The notes beneath the pieces were generated by a model. That model had not been told where the DNA came from, did not search any database, and saw only the letters and a program-made list of their open reading frames with translations. 13,135 nt of DNA from a bacterium UBA7470 (GTDB lineage: Bacteria > Pseudomonadota > Gammaproteobacteria > Burkholderiales > Burkholderiaceae_C), in the NCBI GenBank assembly GCA_002479815.1, contig DLPA01000070.1, positions 414 to 13,548 of the forward strand, given 5' to 3'. The translations under genes were made by a program, and so were the position numbers. The stretch's first letter is position 1. Each line of letters starts with the position of its first letter. Of this stretch, positions 7,950-13,135 are shown one piece after another.

Positions 7950-8795
7950 ATGACCCACACCTATGTACTGACGCTTTCGTGCCCCGACCGCTTGGGGCTG
8001 GTTCACGCCGTATCGGGGTTTTTGTTGGAGCGCGCAGGCAACATCGAAGAAGCCGCGCAGTTCAACGACCACGACACCGGTCTTTTTTTCATGCGGGTGC
8101 AATTCGCCTGCGCGCTTGATGCGGAACAGCTGAAAGCCGATTGGACAGCTTTCGCACAGCCTTACCAAATGGAGTGGCAATTGCACGACACCGCGCAGCC
8201 CATGCGAACGGTGATTCTGGTCAGCCAGCAAGGGCATTGCCTCAACGATTTGCTGTTTCGCTGGAAAAGCGGTCTGCTGCCTTTGGACATCCGCGCCATC
8301 GTCAGCAACCACCGCGACTTTTATCAACTGGCGGCCAGCTACAACGTTCCGTTTCATCACCTACCCGTGACGGCAGCGACAAAACCCCAAGTGGAAGCAC
8401 GGCAACTGGACATCATCGACAGCGAAGGGGCAGAACTGGTCGTTCTGGCTCGGTATATGCAAATTCTCAGCAACGACTTGTGCCAACGCTTGTCAGGACG
8501 CGCCATCAACATTCATCACAGTTTTTTACCCAGCTTCAAAGGGGCCAAACCCTACTATCAGGCGCATGACCGTGGAGTCAAGCTGATTGGAGCCACCGCG
8601 CACTACGTGACCGCCGATTTGGACGAAGGCCCCATCATTGAGCAAGATGTGGCCCGCGTCGATCACAGCAAGACGGTCGATGACCTCACCGCCCTGGGCC
8701 GAGATACTGAAAGTCAAGTGCTCGCCCGCGCCGTCAAATGGCACAGCGAACACCGTGTCTTGCTCAACGGCCATAAGACGGTGATTTTTAAATAG
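7950..8795 (+). CDS. purU: Formyltetrahydrofolate deformylase PurU
   Basis: The enzyme hydrolyses 10-formyl-THF to formate and THF, which balances one-carbon pools and supplies formate to PurT-type purine synthesis. It has 281 residues, matching E. coli PurU (280). The N-terminal ACT regulatory domain (about 5–85) starts TYVLTLSCPDRLGLVHAVSG. The catalytic formyl-transferase-like domain (about 86–281) holds INIHHSFLPSFKGAKPYYQA (186–205) and GATAHYVTADLDEGPIIEQD (214–233), containing the Asn187, His189/190 and Asp225 expected at the active site. The frame is open from a GTG at 7914, but ATG 7950 gives the family N terminus. It lies between ffh and a cyclic-nucleotide-binding protein gene; the 34 bases after it allow co-transcription with the latter. 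Confidence 0.96.
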   Translation: MTHTYVLTLSCPDRLGLVHAVSGFLLERAGNIEEAAQFNDHDTGLFFMRVQFACALDAEQLKADWTAFAQPYQMEWQLHDTAQPMRTVILVSQQGHCLNDLLFRWKSGLLPLDIRAIVSNHRDFYQLAASYNVPFHHLPVTAATKPQVEARQLDIIDSEGAELVVLARYMQILSNDLCQRLSGRAINIHHSFLPSFKGAKPYYQAHDRGVKLIGATAHYVTADLDEGPIIEQDVARVDHSKTVDDLTALGRDTESQVLARAVKWHSEHRVLLNGHKTVIFK

Positions 8796-8829
8796 TCTGG
8801 CGGATGATGCCGCTTCGTTTTGCAGGTGC

Positions 8830-9459
8830 ATGATGTTCAAAAAAGTAATGGATCAGGTGTTCGGTCATTCGCCTCAGCAGGGGGAACACCGTCAAGGACC
8901 TCATACGCAACCGGCGTCCGATTACCAGCCCAGCCACGATGCCTTGCCCAGCAGCGCAGACCTGGCGGCACACATGCTGTGTGCGCCGTCGGCGTTGACC
9001 TCTTTGACGTTTGCCCAAGCGCAAGGGGTGGTGCGCTATATGCAGCCCTACCTCATTCCCGAGGGCACGGTGATCTTCAAGGAAGGCGATAAAACGGATA
9101 CCAGTTTCATGCTCCTCATCATTCAAGGTGATATCACCGTCGAAACAAAAGTGGTCAACCGGCAGTCGCCCGACACCCTCACGGTGCTGGGGCCAGGCAG
9201 TTTGGTGGGAGAAATGGCATTGTTTGACGGGCACGCGCGCTCGGCCACCTGCACCGCCAGCGCAGAGGTGCGCTGCGCCATCCTGACGCGCGACGCCCTA
9301 GAGAAACTCACACAAAACGACCCCCCAACTGCGGCCCGATTGATGATTGCCATCGCCCATCGCTTGGCCGAGCGACTGCGGGAAAGCGACGAAAAAATAC
9401 GGCTTTACAGTCACTTGGTCCGCACGATGCAGCAAGAAATTGAGGTATTGATGCGTTGA
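8830..9459 (+). CDS. Stand-alone cyclic nucleotide-binding (CNB) domain protein
   Basis: The 209-residue soluble protein has a polar, probably disordered N-terminal tail (about 1–45, rich in Gln/His/Pro/Ser) and one cAMP/cGMP-receptor-type domain (about 50–165). The beta-roll has PEGTVIFKEGDKTDTSFMLL (starting at 77) and the phosphate-binding cassette GSLVGEMALFDGHARSATC (123–141), with Glu128 and Arg137 where the ligand-contacting Glu and Arg belong. A helix (about 166–209) rich in Arg/Glu/Gln follows. No Crp/Fnr helix-turn-helix, kinase or channel domain is present, so it is not a Crp-type regulator by itself and probably acts through a partner. Two ATGs stand in tandem (8830, 8833) after AGGTGC. 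It starts 34 bases after purU and converges on the YkgJ-family gene. Whether it binds a cyclic nucleotide is inferred from the cassette only. Confidence 0.87.
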   Translation: MMFKKVMDQVFGHSPQQGEHRQGPHTQPASDYQPSHDALPSSADLAAHMLCAPSALTSLTFAQAQGVVRYMQPYLIPEGTVIFKEGDKTDTSFMLLIIQGDITVETKVVNRQSPDTLTVLGPGSLVGEMALFDGHARSATCTASAEVRCAILTRDALEKLTQNDPPTAARLMIAIAHRLAERLRESDEKIRLYSHLVRTMQQEIEVLMR

Positions 9460-9498
9460 TGTTCAGGCGTTGATGGCGCCGTTTTGAGCCTCTGCCGG

Positions 9499-9897
9499 TC
9501 AGGGGCGTTTGGTTCCATAGGGACAAAAACCCGGACGCGGACCTTTTTGGGGATGAAGGCGGCAAGTATCTGGGCGCTGGGCATAAACCGTACACAAGCG
9601 GCTTTGTCCATCCAAAAATTGGCAGTCGCCATTGGCGCGACGAGCCATGGTGAAGATGCCGTGTTTGTGGTTAAAGCGGTCAATCAGTTTGGCTTTTTGC
9701 AAGCGCTTGGCAATGCGGCTTGGGTCTTCGTGCTCAGCCTCAAACGCGTCCACCAACCCCAGCCGAACCAAGTCGGACAAACGCACCTCTAGGGGCATGG
9801 TGCAGCAATTGGCTTGACAGGTGCGACACAGCCCAGCTCGGTAACGAGTCCACGTGTCACAACGATCGACATCGACAATTTGTATAGAAGAGCGCAT
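9499..9897 (-). CDS. YkgJ family cysteine cluster protein (UPF0153)
   Basis: The 132-residue protein has eight cysteines in the YkgJ/UPF0153 arrangement: CRTCQANCC (Cys24, 27, 31, 32), DCQFLD (Cys92), LCTVYAQRPDTCRLHP (Cys102, 112) and GFCPY (Cys125). The family is thought to bind zinc or an iron-sulfur cluster; its role is unknown. No membrane segment or signal peptide is seen. The ATG at 9897 is preceded by GGGGCG at very short spacing. Its upstream DNA is the AT-rich inverted-repeat block, so its promoter, if it has one of its own, lies in or next to that repeat. TTGATT, an 18-base gap and TACACT can be read there, but the −10 would end seven bases before the ATG, so I do not call it. It converges on the cyclic-nucleotide-binding gene with 39 bases between. 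Confidence 0.88.
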   Translation of the reverse strand: MRSSIQIVDVDRCDTWTRYRAGLCRTCQANCCTMPLEVRLSDLVRLGLVDAFEAEHEDPSRIAKRLQKAKLIDRFNHKHGIFTMARRANGDCQFLDGQSRLCTVYAQRPDTCRLHPQKGPRPGFCPYGTKRP

Positions 9898-9933
9898 CGC
9901 CCCAAGTGTAGCTGCAGCAGCATAAATAAATCA

Positions 9934-9967
9934 ATAGCAAAAAAAGTGAGCTGCTTACACAAGAAAT
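9934..9967 (+). repeat. Left inverted-repeat arm
   Basis: This 34-base arm starts ATAGCAAAAAAAGTGAGC and ends ACACAAGAAAT. Its two differences from the right arm are A for G in ACACAAG and A for T in AAGAAAT. It lies 37 bases upstream of the ykgJ start codon. Confidence 0.85.
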
Positions 9968-10082
9968 ACGTAGCTTTTGACAAATTTAGACCTCAAAAAC
10001 AGCCATTTTTTATTCAAAAAAGCGTTGATTCGTCAAAAAAACTTGTTTTTAGGCCCCCAAAATAGGGAGAACACTGATTTTT

Positions 10083-10099
10083 TAAGGTTTTTAACCTTA
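10083..10099. other. Small hairpin inside the AT-rich element
   Basis: TAAGGTT, a three-base TTT loop and AACCTTA form a seven-base-pair AT-rich stem. On the given strand it is followed by TTTTT, which looks terminator-like, but no gene is read in that direction here. On the strand of rlpA and ykgJ no U-run follows, so it is unlikely to terminate rlpA. Confidence 0.4.
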
Positions 10100-10131
10100 T
10101 TTTTCATCATAAAATCAGCCAAATCGCTTTG

Positions 10132-10165
10132 ATTACTTGCGTAAGCAGCTCACTTTTTTTGCTAT
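10132..10165 (-). repeat. Right inverted-repeat arm, abutting the rlpA stop codon
   Basis: This is the inverted partner of the left arm. Read on the minus strand it starts directly after the TAG stop of rlpA (10168–10166), and the outer AAATAAA extension overlaps the last rlpA codons. The inner part, ACGCAAGTAATCAAAGC, resembles the segment found inside tlyA. Confidence 0.85.
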
Positions 10166-10777
10166 CTATTTTATTTTTGGTGGCCACTGTACTGGGGGTT
10201 TCACCCCTTGCTTAGGCACCGAGATGGCGGCGGGGCCGTCGTTCAAATTCAAAGAGAGGTCTGCATCGTCTAACAAGCGCACCTCTACGAGGGCAACGCC
10301 TTGGTGCACGATGCCAAGGGTTTTGGCGATGGCAAAACTGACATCAATCAGGCGATTGGGATGAAAGGGGCCACGGTCATTGACAGTAGCGGTGACTTTG
10401 ATGCCATTGGCTGGATTACGAATTGAGACTTTGGTACCCAAGGGCCATTGCCGATGGGCGATGGTAAAACCGTGACGTAAGTAAAGCGCTCCGCTGGCGG
10501 TACGTCGGCCATGAAATTTATCGCTGTACCACGACGCCAGACCACTGAGCCAACCCGAATCCGCTGCCGCTGCGGCATGGGCTTCATGCAGTTGGTCTGT
10601 GTAGTACGGCAAGAGTTCAAACCCTCCCTCGGGGGAAAACTCTGCCGTGAGCAGGGTTGGCTCGCCAGCGGCAGTCGGTTGCTGCTGCACGGCTCCTTCC
10701 GACATCGCCAGGCCACTGACGGCATACGCCCAGCAACAACTCAGCAGCAAGCCCCGCCCCCACGCGCGACGGCCCAT
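10166..10777 (-). CDS. rlpA: RlpA-like septal ring lytic transglycosylase family protein (short form, catalytic Glu replaced by Ala)
   Basis: The 203-residue exported protein has a double-psi beta-barrel domain of the RlpA family, whose characterised members cleave peptide-free glycan strands at the septum. The N terminus MGRRAWGRGLLLSCCWAYAV is a short signal sequence; LLSC could be a lipobox, but the hydrophobic core is brief. The barrel (about 78–170) reads GLASWYSDKFHGRRTASG, FTIAHRQWPLGT, VNDRGPFHPNRLIDVSFAIA. Residues aligned to the Pseudomonas triad Glu120/His131/Asp157 are Ala97/His108/Asp134 with identical spacing, so the Glu is missing. There is no C-terminal SPOR domain. ATG 10777 lies two bases after the metF stop with GGTGAG upstream; the frame extends to 10960 but only inside metF. 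The last codons (KIK, stop) lie in the outer edge of the inverted repeat, so the original C terminus may have been altered. Confidence 0.88.
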   Translation of the reverse strand: MGRRAWGRGLLLSCCWAYAVSGLAMSEGAVQQQPTAAGEPTLLTAEFSPEGGFELLPYYTDQLHEAHAAAAADSGWLSGLASWYSDKFHGRRTASGALYLRHGFTIAHRQWPLGTKVSIRNPANGIKVTATVNDRGPFHPNRLIDVSFAIAKTLGIVHQGVALVEVRLLDDADLSLNLNDGPAAISVPKQGVKPPVQWPPKIK

Positions 10778-10779
10778 GC

Positions 10780-11610
10780 TCACCGCCCCAAACGATCCAA
10801 AATCGCCAAGGTCGGTGCGCTTTGGTTCATGGTGTAAAAGTGCAGGCCAGGCACGCCTGCGTTGCGCAATTGATCGCACAAGTCCGCCACCACCTCCAAG
10901 CCAAAGGCTTTGATGGAGGCGCTGTCGTCGCCAAAGCTTTGCAGCCGCAGCCGTATCCAACGGGGAATTTCTGCGCCACAGGCATCAGAAAAACGCAGCA
11001 ACTGACTGGCGTTGATGATGGGCATGATGCCGGGCACGACGGGCACGTCAGCGCCCAGCTTGTGCGCGTCATCGACAAAGCGGAAATAGGCATCGCTGTT
11101 GTAAAAATACTGCGTGATGGCGCTGTTGGCACCCGCCTTGACCTTGGTGGCATAGGCGTGCAAATCAGCCTCGGCGCTGCGGGCCTGAGGATGAATTTCG
11201 GGGTAGGCCGCCACTTCGATGTGGAAGTGATCCCCGGTTTCGGCGCGAATAAAGGCCACCAAATCGCTGGCATAGCTGAACTCGCCCCCCATGCCGTAGC
11301 CGCTGGGCAAGTCGCCGCGCAAGGCAACGAGGCGGGTCACGCCCATCTGTTGCAGGGTGGCGAGTTGCTCGCGCACACGCGCCTTGGTCGCGCCGATGCA
11401 GGAGAAATGACTGGCCGCCGCCACGCCCTCGGCCAGAATGTCGCTCACCGCCGTGAACGTGCCTTCTTGGGTGGAGCCGCCTGCGCCAAACGTGACCGAA
11501 CAAAATTCGGGCTTCTTCGCGTACAAGGCTTGGCGTACGCCCCGCAGCTTGTCGGCCCCTTCGGGGGTTTTGGGCGGGAAAAATTCAAAACTGATCGGTA
11601 ATAAGCTCAT
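10780..11610 (-). CDS. metF: 5,10-methylenetetrahydrofolate reductase MetF
   Basis: The FAD-containing TIM-barrel enzyme reduces 5,10-methylene-THF to 5-methyl-THF with NAD(P)H, providing the methyl group for methionine synthesis. It is 276 residues, a usual bacterial length. Seen: SFEFFPPKT (7–15, Glu9 is the proposed proton donor), FCSVTFGAGGSTQEGT (36–51), LVALRGDLP (94–102, Asp100 at the flavin), EVAAYPEIHP (132–141), ITQYFYN (165–171, Gln167) and PGIMPI (193–198). Its ATG overlaps the tlyA stop (ATGA), and rlpA begins two bases after its TGA, so it is translated inside a tight polycistron with ahcY upstream. In many betaproteobacteria the ahcY–metF unit is controlled by an S-adenosylhomocysteine riboswitch ahead of ahcY; that region is outside the window. 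Confidence 0.97.
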   Translation of the reverse strand: MSLLPISFEFFPPKTPEGADKLRGVRQALYAKKPEFCSVTFGAGGSTQEGTFTAVSDILAEGVAAASHFSCIGATKARVREQLATLQQMGVTRLVALRGDLPSGYGMGGEFSYASDLVAFIRAETGDHFHIEVAAYPEIHPQARSAEADLHAYATKVKAGANSAITQYFYNSDAYFRFVDDAHKLGADVPVVPGIMPIINASQLLRFSDACGAEIPRWIRLRLQSFGDDSASIKAFGLEVVADLCDQLRNAGVPGLHFYTMNQSAPTLAILDRLGR

Positions 11611-12440
11611 GCACCACTCCAGTGTTCATCGTTGTTGTCAGTCGTGACAGGCAAAGGGCGTGCCACCATAAAAAACTCGCGGTTGCCATCGCCGCCCACA
11701 ATCGGGCTGTCCAGCCATGCCGTGATCTGCCAATGCAGCGCGGCACACGCCGTTCTGAGCTTGTGCTCGACTTGGGCATACAGCCTCGCATCACGCACCA
11801 GCCCCCCCTTGCCGATGTCGTGCGGCTGCAATTCAAATTGGGGTTTGACCAGCATCACCAGCACCCCATCGTCGGCCAACAAAGGCCGCAGCGCGGGCAA
11901 GACCAAGGTCAGTGAGATGAAGGACACATCACCGACGATGCGGTCAAATTTCATATCTTTTTGGCTCTTAAAGCTTATAAAACTTGCGTGGGAAGCTATT
12001 GTTTTCAATAACGCTTCACCGTCTCGGGCATTGATTTTCTCAAGGCAGACCACCCGCGCATCGCCCCGCAATCGTTCGTGAAGCTGCCCGTGGCCGACAT
12101 CCACGCCCACGACTTGCGCCGCGCCGTGTTGCAGCAAGCAATCGGTAAAGCCACCTGTGCTTTGACCCACGTCCAAGCACACACCGCCCTGCACCGACAC
12201 GCCACTGGCGGTCAGTGCACCCTCCAGCTTCAAGCCCCCGCGTGAGACATAGCGGCTTTCAGCGGTGTCGGCGAGCTGCAACTCCGCCCCCTCGGGCACG
12301 TCATCGCCCGCCTTACGCGCCGTGCGCCACGCCCCCACACCCACCGGCCAACGCCAAGCCACCCCCGCCCCCACCAACCGCTGCGCCTGCGAACGACTGG
12401 CCGCGAGTTGACGATGGACGAGGAGGTGGTCTAGGCGCAT
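11607..12440 (-). CDS. tlyA: TlyA family S4/FtsJ rRNA methyltransferase (hemolysin-like) with an in-frame insertion
   Basis: The 277-residue protein is a predicted S-adenosylmethionine-dependent RNA 2'-O-methyltransferase of the TlyA family (the mycobacterial member methylates 16S and 23S rRNA). The N-terminal S4 RNA-binding domain (about 1–60) has LAASRSQAQRLVGAG. The FtsJ-like domain has YVSRGGLKL (64–72), the SAM loop CLDVGQSTGGFTDCLL (88–103), GDVSFISLTLVLP (170–182) and VKPQFE (198–203). The K-D-K-E tetrad maps to Lys71, Asp171, Lys199, Glu255. Against mycobacterial TlyA (69/154/182/238, from memory) the last three are all shifted by 17 and the first by 2, so 15 extra residues lie between Lys71 and Asp171. 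The extra stretch is Ser/Lys-rich (about 147–164) and AT-rich in DNA (11949–12002). The stop overlaps metF by four bases; ahcY ends 53 bases upstream. The product of AhcY's substrate cycle, SAM, is its cofactor. Confidence 0.92.
   Translation of the reverse strand: MRLDHLLVHRQLAASRSQAQRLVGAGVAWRWPVGVGAWRTARKAGDDVPEGAELQLADTAESRYVSRGGLKLEGALTASGVSVQGGVCLDVGQSTGGFTDCLLQHGAAQVVGVDVGHGQLHERLRGDARVVCLEKINARDGEALLKTIASHASFISFKSQKDMKFDRIVGDVSFISLTLVLPALRPLLADDGVLVMLVKPQFELQPHDIGKGGLVRDARLYAQVEHKLRTACAALHWQITAWLDSPIVGGDGNREFFMVARPLPVTTDNNDEHWSGA
11949..12002 (-). repeat. AT-rich repeat-like segment inserted in frame in tlyA
   Basis: These 54 bases encode residues 147–164 of TlyA and hold only 18 G/C (33%), against clearly GC-rich flanks. 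On the coding strand they include AATAGCTTCCCACGCAAG and TTTTATAAGCTTTAAGAGCC. From AGCT the sequence agrees at 18 of 25 bases with the right arm of the intergenic inverted repeat, and ACGCAAG(T/C)TTTATAAG agrees at 15 of 16 with the end of the adenosyltransferase gene. A hairpin (TATTG, TTTT loop, CAATA, extended by GAAGC/GCTTC across a two-base bulge, 11992–12017) marks the upstream edge. The reading frame is kept throughout. The relation to the other copies is inferred from these short matches. Confidence 0.6.
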
Positions 12441-12493
12441 GGAACAGCGGCGTTAGAGGGACTTACACCAAGGACTGACAGAAAAGACTCATC

Positions 12494-13135
12494 TCAATAG
12501 CGATAGGTATCTGGCTTGTAAGGGCCGGTTTTGCTCACGCCGATGTAGGCAGCTTGCTCTTCGCTCAGTTCGGTGAGTTGGGCATTGAGTTTTTTCAGTT
12601 GCAGACGCGCCACTTTTTCGTCCAGATGCTTGGGCAGCACATAGACTTTGCCTGCTTCGTAGGCATCGGGGCGGGTGAAGAGTTCGATTTGCGCGATGGT
12701 TTGGTTGGCAAAGCTGCTGCTCATCACATAGCTGGGGTGGCCCGTGCCGCAACCCAAGTTCACCAAACGGCCTTTCGCCAAGAGGATGATGCGCTTGCCG
12801 TCGGGAAAGATGACGTGATCGACTTGAGGCTTGATTTCCTCCCACTGACATTGAGTTTCCAACGAAACGACATCGATTTCGTTGTCAAAGTGCCCGATGT
12901 TGCAGACGATGGACTGGTCTTTCATCGCCGCCATGTGTGCGTAGGTGATGACGTTTTTGTTGCCCGTGGCGGTGACGAAGATGTCCGCTTTGTCGGCGGC
13001 CCATTCCATCGTCACGACGCGATAGCCTTCCATCGCAGCTTGCAGAGCACAAATCGGGTCGATTTCTGTCACCCACACTTGGGCAGACAGGGCACGCAGG
13101 GCTTGGGCGCTGCCTTTGCCCACGTCGCCATAGCC
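12494..13135 (-). CDS. ahcY: S-adenosylhomocysteine hydrolase AhcY (C-terminal part, truncated by window edge)
   Basis: The visible 213 residues are the NAD-binding and C-terminal part of adenosylhomocysteinase, which splits S-adenosylhomocysteine into adenosine and homocysteine and so relieves product inhibition of methyltransferases. The window edge cuts in at the Rossmann loop GYGDVGKGSAQALR. Further on are VTEIDPICALQAAMEGY, VTATGNKNVI, the NIGHFDNEID loop, GRLVNLGCGTGHPSYVMSSS and the family's C terminus KPDTYRY, whose Lys and Tyr reach the NAD of the neighbouring subunit. About 260 N-terminal residues are missing, along with the promoter and any S-adenosylhomocysteine riboswitch. It is the first visible gene of the ahcY–tlyA–metF–rlpA run. 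No terminator is evident in the 53 bases before tlyA. Confidence 0.97.
   Translation of the reverse strand, partial: GYGDVGKGSAQALRALSAQVWVTEIDPICALQAAMEGYRVVTMEWAADKADIFVTATGNKNVITYAHMAAMKDQSIVCNIGHFDNEIDVVSLETQCQWEEIKPQVDHVIFPDGKRIILLAKGRLVNLGCGTGHPSYVMSSSFANQTIAQIELFTRPDAYEAGKVYVLPKHLDEKVARLQLKKLNAQLTELSEEQAAYIGVSKTGPYKPDTYRY

Larger units (their letters stand above)
9924..10176. repeat. AT-rich element bounded by 34-bp near-perfect inverted repeats (MITE-like)
   Basis: The gap between rlpA and ykgJ is filled by one structured element. The left arm (9934–9967) and the reverse complement of the right arm (10132–10165) agree at 32 of 34 bases. Both begin ATAGCAAAAAAAGTGAGC and continue TGCTTAC(A/G)CAAG(A/T)AAT. 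Outside the core both arms also carry AAATAAA (9924–9930 and, inverted, 10170–10176), separated by three or four unmatched bases. The roughly 164-base centre is very AT-rich, has no open frame of note, and holds a small hairpin at 10083–10099 (TAAGGTT/AACCTTA). Each arm holds an imperfect palindrome of its own, GTGAGC-T-GCTTAC. I saw no transposase and no clear target duplication. It could be a non-autonomous transposable element or two inverted copies of an interspersed repeat. If transcribed from rlpA, the RNA could form a stem of more than 30 base pairs straight after the stop codon. Confidence 0.82.

Noticed and set aside
9460..9498. GGCG...CGCC followed by TTTT between the convergent genes as an intrinsic terminator
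   Set aside because: The stem has only four base pairs and the T-run is short, so it is too weak to call.
9898..10165. Hidden small protein gene or CRISPR-like repeats in the AT-rich gap
   Set aside because: I saw no convincing open frame with a ribosome binding site and no regularly spaced direct repeats; the structure is a single pair of inverted arms.
10822..11601. Long open frame (259 codons) antisense to metF
   Set aside because: metF on the other strand is unmistakable; the antisense frame is a GC-rich shadow without known motifs.
12441..12493. S-adenosylhomocysteine riboswitch before tlyA
   Set aside because: Such riboswitches precede ahcY, whose 5' end is outside the window; these 53 bases are too short and show no matching structure.

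Overview
The window reads as chromosomal DNA of a betaproteobacterium, most likely Burkholderiales and probably Comamonadaceae. The reasons are the gene order (ffh divergent from ccsA–small zinc protein–pilS–pilR–ampD, then a PduO-type adenosyltransferase and an FAD-linked oxidase), the GC-rich coding sequence, and protein details such as the 'SSESRSSGLGLY' box of PilS. This placement rests on recalled synteny and family features; no database search was run. Almost all of the window is coding. I saw no tRNA, rRNA, CRISPR array, prophage or transposase gene.

Layout. Positions 1–659 (−) hold the N-terminal part of an FAD-linked oxidase that runs off the left edge. At 836–1408 (+) is a PduO-type cob(I)alamin adenosyltransferase, convergent with the next block. 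From 6394 down to 1419 (−) runs a compact probable operon: ccsA-like cytochrome c assembly protein, a small membrane-anchored zinc-ribbon protein, the sensor kinase PilS, the sigma-54 activator PilR, and the peptidoglycan-recycling amidase AmpD. Within it, the zinc protein/pilS, pilS/pilR and pilR/ampD junctions overlap. At 6472–9459 (+) are ffh (signal recognition particle), purU (formyl-THF hydrolase) and a stand-alone cyclic-nucleotide-binding protein. At 9499–9897 (−) is a YkgJ-type cysteine-cluster protein. From the right edge down to 10166 (−) runs a second compact operon: ahcY (partial), a TlyA-type S4/FtsJ methyltransferase, metF and an RlpA-like protein. ahcY and metF belong to the methyl/methionine cycle; tlyA overlaps metF by 4 bases, and rlpA starts 2 bases after metF.

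The most unusual content is not a gene. An AT-rich block between rlpA and ykgJ (about 9924–10176) is bounded by two inverted 34-base arms that match at 32 positions. The outer edge of one arm carries the last codons and stop of rlpA. A related-looking AT-rich segment (11949–12002, 18 G/C in 54 bases) sits in frame inside tlyA. Judged by the spacing of the catalytic tetrad, it makes the protein 15 residues longer than the mycobacterial homologue at that point. A third short match lies in a hairpin over the cobalamin adenosyltransferase stop codon. Together these suggest a mobile or spreading small palindromic repeat that can insert into and extend reading frames. The RlpA-like protein also has Ala where the family's catalytic Glu is expected.
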